From: Areca catechu
Taxonomy: Eukaryota; Streptophyta; Magnoliopsida; Arecales; Arecaceae
Direction: 5' to 3'
Length of the DNA stretch: 64,000 nt
Assembly (NCBI GenBank): GCA_021397845.1
Contig: CM038053.1
Span: 149,318,041-149,382,040, forward strand
In this document: positions 11,702 through 20,379 of the stretch, piece by piece
Layout: every line of letters begins with the position of its first letter
Position numbering within the stretch: the stretch's first letter is position 1
Position numbers and translations under genes: made by a program
The notes under the pieces: model-generated
What the model saw: only the letters and a program-made list of their open reading frames with translations
Database searches by the model: none
What the model was told of the DNA's origin: nothing

Positions 11702-12361
11702 ATTCTCCCGGGGTGGGAGGAACTCGACCCTGTCGAGTGAAGGTTAGACTGGCTCACATATCTCTCGAGAAGGTCTGGGTTGAGGAGTTGCAAGTCCTCT
11801 CGAGAAATCCACGAATCGTCCGACTCTGGCCAGCCTTGCCATCGGACCAGGAAGCATTGATAGTCATGGCCCTGGGTCGTGATGGCTTGATTGTCCAGGA
11901 TACGCTCGATCCGTTCTCCTCTCTCAGGCCAAATTTGTTTGTGGACACTCTAGGTTAGGGTCACTCACAATGAAAAGGAATAGGTCCAAAGGCCTCACTA
12001 GGTAGCGCTGCCGGTTCCCTATACTCAACCAGGTCTGTAATATTGAAGGTAGAACTAATGCCCAAATCCGAAGGCAAGTCTAACACCTAGGCATTTGATC
12101 CAACCTTCTCTATCACTTTAAAAGGTCCGGCTCTGCGAGCATGAAGCTTCTTTTAGGCCTAAGCCTAACCAAGATAAAATCCACTACATCAAATTCTTTG
12201 ACCCTTCTTCGGGAATTAGCCAGTTGTTTTAAGATTAGTGCAGGTGGTGAACATGCTAGGCACATGCAGACAAATGATGCAAAGGACTCATACTGATACC
12301 TAACAGACTCGACTATGCATTCCTATCGAAGGAAATTTTATTGAACTCTTTGGATCTAAAC
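11702..12361 (-). pseudogene. Integrase tail and chromodomain remnant
   Basis: Read on the minus strand, 12361 to 11702 contains LANSRRRVKEFDVVDFILVR, then KLHARRAGPFKVIEKVGSNA in another frame. The chromodomain follows: RIERILDNQAITTQGHDYQC, FLVRWQGWPESDDSWI, EDLQLLNPDLLERY. Frameshifts and stops separate these parts. It is a close relative of the plus-strand fragment at 1-687. The 3' edge is the tract CACCCCGGGAGAAT, directly before the LTR start, which serves as the purine-rich plus-strand primer. The chromodomain is no longer joined to any enzyme. Confidence 0.8.
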
Positions 12362-14170
12362 CTAATAGATTATAGGTTCTCTAGGTTTGATCCTAGCTTG
12401 ACATGCACATGAAAATTTATAGTGAACTCCTAGCAAATTCCAAAGAGTATGCCAGAAGTAAGATGCAAACCTAACATGAGCGATGAATGCATGCAGTATG
12501 CTAATCTCAGCTAAATGCAATCTAATGATCCTAGAAATGCTGGAGGTGTCAGGAAAGGGCAGAAAATAGGAAGTGGGTTCAGAATTAGTTTGGTAAGGTA
12601 GAAAAAAAGGTTCATGGTTAGTTAGATAAAGTAGGATAAAAGACGGGGTGTCAGGAACTAATCCTATACTAATGAGGTTAACCTTATGAGGTTGAGCTAT
12701 ATCTACAGGATTTTCATAATGGAAGGATGGGTCACTAATTTCGGGGAAGAGGTCCTTAATGGGAACTATAGGAGGGGACTCATCTTGAAGGTATTGATTC
12801 AAAGAGATCAGGTCCTTAATAAATTCTTCTGGTTCTTGTATTTTAGGACTAGACTCTATAATTTGGCTCTCCTCTATGGTTTTCTCAGGTAAGGCTCTAG
12901 TAGCAGTACCTAGGTTCTCTTCCTCTATTTGTTCTTCCATTATAGCTTTAGGTTGGATATGGTCAAGGTCAACTAGCTCTGGGTTGGTTTCTACCTGGGC
13001 ATCTACTGGGTCAGCTAATTCTAGGTCTACTAAAGGTGTCTCCTCTTCTCCCTCATACTCATCCACTAGGCTCACATCAGCTTCATACACTTTCGCGTTA
13101 ATGTAAGCCTTGTGAATCTCAGGAATGGTTGGAGAAGGTCGGCTAGCAAGAAATTGGTTAGGTTCTGGTCTCTGATTATGGGTACTACTCCTAGTAGGTT
13201 CAGGTTGTATAAGGGGTAGTGGCTCACTACTGGGTTCATATTTAGGGATACTAATCCTATGGGGTTCAAGTTGACTAGGGGAAGCATGACTAGTACTAGG
13301 TTGATACTTAGGGGTTATGGGTTCTCTAGGCTCATAGGACAAGGGTGCAGATCTATGGGTCATGGGATTATAGGATCTGGGGTCATATGATTTTGGGTCA
13401 GCTTTATGATCAGGTTCTAAGGATGGATCAAGGTATGGGGTCCTCCTAAGGTTGGGCTCTCTATATGGGTCAGGATATTGGGTCCTCCTAGGATTGGACT
13501 CCCTATATGGGTTAGAATACTGGGTTCTCCTAGGGTTGGACTCCCTATATAGGTCAGAATATTGGGTCCTCCTAGGGTTGGACTCCCTATATGGGTCAGA
13601 ATATTGGGTGTTGGGTCTACTAGGCTCATAGGGTGTGGGTGCATAGGATCTATGATCATGGGATCTAGAGTCATAGGATCTGGAGTCATAAGATCTATAG
13701 GTTGTAGGTATACTAGGCTTGTAGGGAGAGGGTAAATAGGATCTATCTTCCTGGTCTATAAAATCCTGATTGAGTCTTCTAGGACTAACCTTAGGGATTG
13801 GGTCATGACGATAGGTTCTCCTAGGTTCAGCCTCAAGGTATGGATCAGGGTTTGGGGTCCTCCTAGGTTGAGGATTGTAGTACGGGTCAGGATAAGGGGC
13901 TCTCCTAGGTTCGACCTCATGGTATAGATCAGGGTTTGGGGTCCTCCTAGGTTGAGGGGAGTCAGGATCTGGCTCAGACTGTGACCCATGGGTTTTTCTT
14001 GGGGTCCCTACCCGGACTTTTAACTGATCAAACCTATTGGCACGATGGTCAATTCTATCATTGGTTTGAATACGAGACTGAGTTAACTGGGTCATCTGGA
14101 TAGTTATCTGGGCAATTTGATCAGCTAGGGCTTTTATTTGGGCTTGTAAATTTTCCATGGGTTCAGACAT
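12362..14170 (-). CDS. 602-codon repeat-rich ORF of the non-autonomous element
   Basis: This intact ORF starts at 14170 (MSEPMENLQAQIKALADQI) and stops at 12362. Residues 1-50 form a short heptad-like helix, as at the N-terminus of chromovirus gag. Residues about 60-270 are extremely rich in Pro, Arg, Tyr, Asp and Ser, with tandem peptides of the form ESNPRRTQYSDPYR repeated about five times and further RRTPNPDPY variants. Residues 340-480 are acidic. The last 40 residues (RFASYFWHTLWNLLGVHYKF) resemble the start of the integrase-core segment that follows the second catalytic Asp in chromoviruses. I infer a gag N-terminus fused by internal deletion to integrase. No capsid core, zinc knuckle or protease motif is visible. 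Its role, possibly RNA binding or trans packaging, is unknown. The ATG lies about 910 bp downstream of the primer site. Confidence 0.7.
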   Translation of the reverse strand: MSEPMENLQAQIKALADQIAQITIQMTQLTQSRIQTNDRIDHRANRFDQLKVRVGTPRKTHGSQSEPDPDSPQPRRTPNPDLYHEVEPRRAPYPDPYYNPQPRRTPNPDPYLEAEPRRTYRHDPIPKVSPRRLNQDFIDQEDRSYLPSPYKPSIPTTYRSYDSRSYDSRSHDHRSYAPTPYEPSRPNTQYSDPYRESNPRRTQYSDLYRESNPRRTQYSNPYRESNPRRTQYPDPYREPNLRRTPYLDPSLEPDHKADPKSYDPRSYNPMTHRSAPLSYEPREPITPKYQPSTSHASPSQLEPHRISIPKYEPSSEPLPLIQPEPTRSSTHNQRPEPNQFLASRPSPTIPEIHKAYINAKVYEADVSLVDEYEGEEETPLVDLELADPVDAQVETNPELVDLDHIQPKAIMEEQIEEENLGTATRALPEKTIEESQIIESSPKIQEPEEFIKDLISLNQYLQDESPPIVPIKDLFPEISDPSFHYENPVDIAQPHKVNLISIGLVPDTPSFILLYLTNHEPFFLPYQTNSEPTSYFLPFPDTSSISRIIRLHLAEISILHAFIAHVRFASYFWHTLWNLLGVHYKFSCACQARIKPREPIIY

Positions 14171-15079
14171 TTATGAAGGAGGTGGGTGATATGAAACTCC
14201 TGATCTAGTGCTCATGCAAGACTCGATCAGACCGACTATAGCTGACTAGACCTAAAGTCCAAACTAGATGCTCAATCAGGGTGGCAAACTAGCCTATAGT
14301 AACCCTGTACTCAGCCAGGCAGGTGTAAGGGGAGTGTTAGGTCCCTGATTGCCAATCCTAGACACCAATCAGAGATTGGCCAGGTAGGCGGACCAGCGCA
14401 CAAGCCCTTCGGGATTGAATCCCTAAACCACCGTTCTAGACACTAAGCACAAGGCACACACAGGTTAACTTGACACAGTGATCTAACACTAGCCCGGACC
14501 CGACCAGTTGGTGTCCCTAGCCCACTAGGGCAAATTAAGTCTAATTAATTTTAGGTTAAGGCTTGGGACTGAATGCAAGGGATGTGGTTTTGGGCTAAGG
14601 AGAGGTGATCAAATCCTCCCCCCATCTGATATAGCAAGAGTGCCCTTAAAAGTAAATTATGCAATGATGGCAGGCAGATGAGGATGCAAATTAGGGTTTA
14701 GGTATTTTTTTTTGGTATTTTTGGAAAATATGTATATTTTTTTTTTGGTATTTTTTAAATAGAAGAAAACTTGCAAATCATGGCCTAATATACTGGAAAT
14801 ATACTAAAATTAAGAAATATGCAAAAACTCCTAAACAAAACCCTAAAACTTCCAAACTTGTCTTGCTAAAAAAAACAGAGCCGAAAATTTGCAGGCCCTA
14901 TTTCAGCTCGCAGAAAATTCACAGGCCATAATAAAATATAAAAAAAAATTTAAAATTACTGTGAATTATGATAAATCCAAGAAAATAAATTTCAGAATTT
15001 TTGGAGTTTTTAACAGGGAGAAATAATTAAAATGATAGAGTATATACGGACTGAAAAATTGCAGAAAATAAGCCCTAAT
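14171..15079 (-). other. 5' leader of the non-autonomous chromovirus
   Basis: This is untranslated sequence between primer site and ORF. No long ORF is present on the sense strand. It holds T-rich tracts (plus-strand runs near 14707 and 14737) and would carry packaging signals if any survive. Confidence 0.6.
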
Positions 15080-15097
15080 CTAAGCTCTGATACCAAA
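15080..15097 (-). other. Primer binding site, tRNA-Met type
   Basis: Reading the minus strand from 15097, the sequence TTTGGTATCAGAGCTTAG lies immediately after the 5' LTR end. TGGTATCAGAGC is complementary to the 3' end of plant initiator tRNA-Met, the usual reverse-transcription primer of chromoviruses and copia elements. Confidence 0.9.
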
Positions 15098-16531
15098 TGA
15101 TGGGGAACTAATATGCATGCAATTTTTTTTGTATGTTTTACATGTTGAGTTAGGTGATTAATTCCCAAATTTCAGGTCAAATTTATTTGTAGGGAATTTT
15201 GTATGAATTTTTGAAGATCAGCATGCAGATTAGGACCAAGAAAAGTAGCAAAGAAGGACCGCCGGGGCTGAGAAGCCTCGGTTAGGGCAAGTTCTCCTAC
15301 AATAAAACTACTGGAGGTAGAGGGGTTGACCTGACAACGTCTGTGAAGATCGCAGCGAAGGGGTCTCTCGTTCCTCGACGGATGCGGCCTGGAAAACCGA
15401 GCCAAAGACCCGCGGATACCCGGCTTTCTGCTCGGTGATCCGATTGAGGCTTGGCTGGAGTCGTTGGATTCGTAGGAACTCAGGGACCTGCAAACGACCT
15501 GTCAGGGGTTAGAAAGCTCACAAAGGAACAAGAAAACAAAGTAAAAACAGCAAGGGAAGGCTTCTTTTGGAGTGGGCGTCCAGGGATCTGGAGGGTTTGT
15601 TGGCAGCAGGAAGATGATTGCAATCACCGGGAAGAAGAACTCTCACAAACCCCTTTATGCACACAGCAGGGTATCACACCACTCAATAGAAGAACTCAAG
15701 GTTTTCATTCATCAAAAATTCTCCTCATACAAGAGGCTAGGGTCCCTTAAATAGACCCTTAACCTTGGGCTCCAAGTAAGGGTACATAAGTCTTTACATA
15801 AGAATCCTTTTCCCTCTCAAACCCTAGCTAGAAAATAAGGAAATATTAGGTAGAAAAATCCCTAAAATTTTTCTTGACTTGGTCAAGACTCCAAGGACGC
15901 CTAGGGGGGCGTGTTGGGCTTCTAGTAGCAGCAAAAGGCCGGCCCAAAGGGGCCCGGGTGCATGGGTTTGGGCCTCTGGAAGCTGGGGTGGCCTGGTAGC
16001 CAGGTAGCAGGAATATTCCCTGGTATCTTGCTTCTTAGGGGCTTGGGCTTGGCACCTGGGCTTGATTTCATTGGGCTAGGATGCAGATGGACCTCTGGAA
16101 TCATGGATGCCCTTATTTATGAATATACTTTGGCATCTGGAAGGGAATCTGGGCATCTGGAGGGCATCTGCAAGGAATCAGGGTTTCTGATTTTTCTCCT
16201 GGGGTCTTCAAATCTTCAAGCTGGGTTGGACTTGGGCTAAACTTCCATGTCTTCAATCTGGTTGGACTTGGTCTTCACTTGTATAATATAGTCTTGAGTC
16301 TTCAGTATGCTTGGACAGGACTCAAAAAAAATAAAATTAGCTCAACATGAGCTAACTAGCATTGGACTGAACTAGCTCAACATGAGCTGACTAGTACAGA
16401 ACTGAAATAACAACTAAAATGGACTCAGATGAGCTAAGCCCTTATTACAGATAGATTCATAAATTATTGATCAATTTACAGAGGGTTGAAAAAGCCTCTG
16501 TCTTATTCTGGTGCCTCAGGTGTCCCCACCA
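15098..16531 (-). repeat. 5' LTR of the non-autonomous chromovirus
   Basis: This 1434-bp partner of 10268-11701 has the same length and five differences by eye. It is followed on the plus strand by AGAAT, the right-hand copy of the target duplication. A short internal direct repeat (AGCTCAACATGAGCTAACTAG and AGCTCAACATGAGCTGACTAG) lies near 16340-16395 and also in the other LTR. Confidence 0.95.
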
Positions 16532-17121
16532 AGAATTCTTATGAAAAGAGAAGCTCGGGTTTTGGGCCTTACTCAAGGATCGGATCAGGCTGATCCCAGC
16601 CCCGAACAAATTATGTTTAGTCAATAGATCCCAAAGTGGAGGAATCTTGGACGTGACAAACCGGTCGTACACCTCCCTGTCTGCGACCTCCAATTAGAAT
16701 CCGGTTAGGGGTACGATCTGGGTCGCTCCAAACCCAGTCGACCCCCTCAACCGAGGCAAAGAAGAACCTATTCTTCCATTCCTTGATGGAAGTAGGCAGA
16801 TCAAATTTGATGGCCCCCGAGCGGGGGGCCACGAACCACCACCCATTATCGACCAGGTGGCATTTTAAGGTAAAAAGGGCCCTGAACAAGGAAAAACGGG
16901 CAACTATCCCATGGAAGTAACAAAGAATGGTAAAGCAGGTGATGGCCCTAATAGCATTTGGAGCGAGTTGGGCTGGGACTAGATGGTAGTTGCTCAGAAA
17001 GGAGAGGAAGAAGGAATGAAGAGGAAGACGATGGCCCTCAAGGAAGAAGTCCTCATATAAGATGATCTGGCCTAAGCCACTAGAAGTGACCCGCTTCTCT
17101 AGCCCCAGAGTCGAGAGCCGG
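16532..17121 (-). pseudogene. Tat antisense extra ORF, central part
   Basis: On the minus strand from 17121 the text runs open over about 160 codons: LYEDFFLEGHRLPLHSFFLS, LAPNAIRAITCFTILCYFHG, WWFVAPRSGAIKFDLPTSIK, EWKNRFFFASVEGVDWVW. This is the core of the putative gypsy-type transposon family (PF04195-like), with the characteristic EDFF...LRLP and EWK.RFFF patterns. The piece is cut at both ends by younger insertions and is the best preserved part of the antisense ORF. Confidence 0.8.
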
Positions 17122-17792
17122 TGATGGGGGATGGGATTAGGGGAGGATCATCGGCGAGCCGAGAAGTCACCGAAGATTAGGGTATGTATTTTTTTTGGTT
17201 TTTTTTGTAAAGAGGTGGTGAAGGAACAATGGAGATGGAAGGTAGGAAAAGTCTGGACTCTCATAGACTTTGGGACTCACACTCACAAAGAGACCTCTCA
17301 CCTCTAGGGCATCCCACCCACCTCGCTACTTGGAGCCGTTAGGATGAATCTCAAAGGACATGAGGGCGGTAGGGAAAGTGGAATCAAGGAAGGAGATAAC
17401 TAGACATGACTTCGCATCATATCCTAGGGTTGCACCTCTCGTGCTCTCCTTACGGAGTGATTGTTGGGCCTCTTACCCTCTCCATGCAGAGTGAAAGAAA
17501 AGAATTATTTTTTTCTAAAAACTCATTTTCATTCACCTTTATTTACAAAGGAATGAGGGTGGTATTTATAGACCTTTCTAACCCTCATTTGAATTTGAAT
17601 ACAAGATAGAAAGACAAGGATGGTTCAAATTCAAATACACGGCCTATCCAAATCCTAACAAACTTATTTTTTTTTAAAAAAAAACAAACTTATCCTAAAA
17701 CTCCAACTCTAAAATAACTTATTCTTGAATTTAAATTTATCTACATCAGGATCTGTGCTACTCCAAGATCTGTGCTGCTAATGTCCCCATCA
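17122..17792 (-). repeat. 3' LTR of the small non-autonomous element
   Basis: This is the 671-bp copy. On the minus strand it starts TGATGGGGACATTAGCAGC. It matches 18755-19475 apart from scattered substitutions and a duplicated block of roughly 57 bp present only in the other copy. The lower similarity compared with the 10268 element's LTRs indicates an older insertion. Confidence 0.88.
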
Positions 17793-18754
17793 TTTTTCTG
17801 AGGTGGGGAGAACTCGACTTCTTCGAGTCAGGCTCAGACTCCATCTTCAGTTTGATTTCAGGCTCCTGTGACTCCAGCTTGAGATAACCATTAGATTTTT
17901 TTTTCCTTTTTTTTTTCATCAGCTCTACTCTGAGAATCATGCACTTTGAAGAGTGTGCAGCTTTGATGATCATGCACTTTGAGGAGCATGTAGCTTTGAA
18001 GATTGTATGCTTTGAGAAGCATGCAGCTTTCATGTTCATGCATGTTCTCTTCTTCACAAATAACACAGAGAGAAAAAGGGAGGAAGATGGCGCTGGGGAA
18101 GACGGTGGCAGGCGACGGCGGTGGTCACGGGGAGATGAAGCCTTCGCGGGAGGTAGCAGGCGGAAGACGGGCTCGAGTGGGGGAGGTTTCATAGGTGTCT
18201 CCAGTGAGATCAGAGACCATGGGGCATCGATTTGCCGGCAACGGGAGAAGAAACGTATGGGTAGATGGAAGTGGAGTCGACGGCACGGATCGGGCAAAGA
18301 TGGGGCTTGGCGATGGATCTCTTTAGATGTCAGCTTCCGACATTATGAGCGGAGATGGAGGCTTCGATTTGGGTGGAGGTGTTTCGATCGGTGGCATGGA
18401 TGACGAAGGTGGAGGCCGGCGACATGGGGATCGGGCATGCTAGAGGGATCGGGTGGATCCGAAGGAGATAATGGCATGGGTTTTGAACCCAGCAACGGGA
18501 TGGTGATGCTCAGCGACGGTGGAACGATGATGGTCGTGCAACAGGGATGGGGCAGGGAGAGGCGGAGGATGGTCTTGGCCGATGGTTGATGGTGGAGGCG
18601 GTTTGCTCGGTTGGAGCCGGCACAGATGTGGGCCAAAGAGGAGGGCAGTAGAGCAAGAACAGGGGAGAGAAAGAATGGTGGGGTTAGGGGGAAAAAAACT
18701 TGGGATGAGTCGGAAAGATGGCAATACCCTAATCCTCTAGCTCTGATACCAAAT
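17793..18754 (-). other. Interior of the small non-autonomous element
   Basis: The minus-strand 3' part has a purine tract (CCCCACCTCAGAAAAA) before the LTR. Plus strand 17935-18045 holds about three to four copies of a 33-bp unit, ATGCACTTTGAAGAGTGTGC-like. The rest (18080-18700) is GC-rich with long frames on both strands (for example minus 17758-18297 and 18440-18724) but no recognisable domain. These frames look like composition effects. The GC-rich part resembles leader sequence seen in other LTR elements here and could also be captured host DNA. Confidence 0.6.
18737..18754 (-). other. Primer binding site, tRNA-Met type
   Basis: Plus-strand AGCTCTGATACCAAAT reads on the minus strand as ATTTGGTATCAGAGCTAGAG just after the LTR end at 18755. 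It matches the initiator tRNA-Met pattern. Confidence 0.88.
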
Positions 18755-19475
18755 TGATGGAGGACGGGATCAGTGAAGGATCATCGACGAGCTGAGAAGT
18801 CACCGAAGATTAGGGTATCCTTTTTTTTTTTAGAGAGGTGGTGAAGTAACAATGGAGATGGAAGGTAGAAAAAATTTGGACTCTCATGGACCTTGGGACT
18901 CACACTCATGGAGAGACCTCTCACCTCTAGGGCATCCCACCCACCTCGCTACTTGGAGCCATTAGGATGAGTTTCAATGGACATGAGAGGGTAGAGAAAG
19001 TGGAATTACATGGAGCTGTTAGGGTGAATCTCAAAGGACATGAGGACGATAGGGAAAGTGGAATCAACGAAGGGGATAACTAGACATAACTTCGCATCAT
19101 GTCCTAGGGTTGCACCTCTTGTGCTCTCCTTACGGAACGATTGTTGAGCATATCACCCTCTCCATGCAAAGCGAAAGAAAAGAATCACTCTTTTCTAAAA
19201 ATCCACTTTCATTAACCTTTATTTACAAAGGAATGAGGGTGGTATTTATAGACCTTTCCAACCCTTATTTGAATTTGAATACAAGATAGAAAGATAAGGA
19301 TAGTTCAAATTCAAATACAAGATAAGGCCTATCCAAATCCTAACAAACTTATTTTTTTTAAAAAAAAACAAACTTATCCTAAAACTCCAATTCTAAAATA
19401 ACTTATTCTCGAATTTAAATTTATCTACATCAGGGTTGTGCTACTCCAAAATCTGTGCTGCTGATGTCCCCATCA
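18755..19475 (-). repeat. 5' LTR of the small non-autonomous element
   Basis: This 721-bp copy is longer than its partner. Around 18950-19070 the block GGAGCCATTAGGATGAG...AAAGTGGAATTA is followed by a second, diverged copy GGAGCTGTTAGGGTGAATC...AAAGTGGAATCAA. This local duplication of about 57 bp accounts for most of the length difference. Confidence 0.88.
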
Positions 19476-19770
19476 ACCGGATTGAGTCCGGGATCCCATA
19501 GGTGCTCCGAAGATGCAGGAGGTCCTCCTGGGTCATCGCCGAAGCAATGCCAGAAGGACTAGCCGAATCATGGCTAGCAGAAGGGGTAGAAGGAGGGGCA
19601 GGAGAAGGAGCCCTAGGGGGACCTATGACTATCCCTGTCTGCCGGGGACCCCTATGAATCCTAAGAGGGGCATCCTCTTCCTCACTATCAGAGGAAGGAG
19701 GCCTCTGCTGGGATGGCCCCACCTTTCCATAATTATCCAAGCGACGTCGCCTCCAGCTGGAAGGACTCAT
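19476..19770 (-). pseudogene. Tat antisense extra ORF, N-terminal part
   Basis: The ORF starts at 19770 with MSPSSWRRRRLDNYGKVGPS. A low-complexity Ser/Pro/Glu-rich stretch (SDSEEEDAPL) follows, then MTQEDLLHLRSTYGIPDSIR, cut by the nested element. Short disordered starts followed by a helix of the form L..LR..YGIP are common in the PF04195-like family. The three parts give a protein of several hundred residues transcribed towards the Tat pol genes. Confidence 0.75.
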
Positions 19771-20364
19771 CCTAAGGGAAAGGGGAAAGAAGAAGAAGGG
19801 GGACCTAAAAATCCTAATTTGACTCCTTCAACATAGGCTGAAGGAGGAGAAGGAAAGACTGACCTGAATGCCTCGGGTGAGAGAGTTGGAACTGGGTGAA
19901 AAGGCTCTAGCTCTCCCTGCTCCCTCGCTCGAAGGTTCTAAAGAGATGGCTAAGACAAAATGGCCTCTTTTCAAATAGCCTGACAGTGCCGCGTTGCATC
20001 GTACCAATCGAAACTGCATCCTTTTGCCTCTCCAACCATCGGATGCATGCCACGCATCAAAGTCTGCTGAGGGTGGCACTTCGGCATGCACATAACCATC
20101 CCAGGCCAAGTGCTAACCACTGGATGCTCACCACGCGTCAAGACCTACTAGGAACAGCACTTCAACATGCCGAAAACCGCTTCAAGCCGAGCATAAATCA
20201 TCATGCATCCCCCTGAGCCTGCTGACATGGCTTCCCATCATTGGCGCCAAAGCATGATCTGTGAGTCGTCAGTGGTCGAGGCATTTAATGGCACAGGCTA
20301 AATGTCCTTCCACGTCAGCATCACCATAACTCCATCTCAAGCATCGCATCATGCTCTATACTCG
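19771..20364. other. Spacer between antisense ORF and Tat 3' LTR
   Basis: No gene is seen. Two related blocks of roughly 110 bp occur: around 20035 (CATCGGATGCATGCCACGCA) and around 20120 (CACTGGATGCTCACCACGCG). Each continues into a (G/C)GGCACTTC(G/A)(G/A)CATGC-like tail. The promoter of the antisense ORF should lie here, but no specific box can be claimed. Confidence 0.5.
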
Positions 20365-20379
20365 AAAGTAGGGGGCATC
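20365..20379 (+). other. Polypurine tract of the Tat element
   Basis: AAAGTAGGGGGCATC directly precedes the LTR start TGATATGGC. A purine tract followed by GGGGGCATC is typical just before Tat LTRs and primes plus-strand cDNA. Confidence 0.8.

Larger units (their letters stand above)
10268..16531 (-). mobile_element. Complete young non-autonomous chromovirus derivative
   Basis: This 6264-bp element has both LTRs of exactly 1434 bp, flanked by the perfect 5-bp duplication AGAAT (10263-10267 and 16532-16536). On the minus strand the order is 5' LTR, tRNA-Met primer site, leader, one 602-codon ORF, integrase-tail/chromodomain remnant, purine tract, 3' LTR. Protease, reverse transcriptase, RNase H and most of integrase are absent, so it must have moved with enzymes supplied in trans. 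I count five differences between the LTRs, about 99.65% identity, the youngest insertion I can date here. It is nested in the antisense ORF of the Tat element. Confidence 0.93.
17122..19475 (-). mobile_element. Small non-autonomous LTR element without gag-pol
   Basis: Two LTRs (17122-17792 and 18755-19475) flank a 962-bp interior. Flanks are GCCGG (17117-17121) and ACCGG (19476-19480), a 5-bp duplication with one change. On the minus strand the interior begins with a tRNA-Met primer site and ends with a purine tract. LTR ends (TGATGGGGACA...CATCA) resemble those of the chromovirus at 10268-16531. No retroviral protein is encoded, so it relies on another element. It splits the antisense ORF of the Tat element after the text GIPDSIR. 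Confidence 0.88.

Noticed and set aside
13417..13989. Additional long minus-strand frames within the 602-codon ORF
   Set aside because: They are alternative frames through a tandem repeat (SPTLGGPNILTHI-type periodic text) and only mirror the repeat of the main ORF.
17758..18724. Long frames in the interior of the small non-autonomous element
   Set aside because: They are low-complexity Pro/His/Ser or Arg/Gly text from GC-rich DNA on both strands, with no domain and with one frame crossing the LTR border.
20240..20260. CATTGGCGCCAAAG as a primer binding site (TGGCGCC is a Tat-type primer motif)
   Set aside because: It lies upstream of the 3' LTR rather than downstream of a 5' LTR, so it cannot serve that role here.
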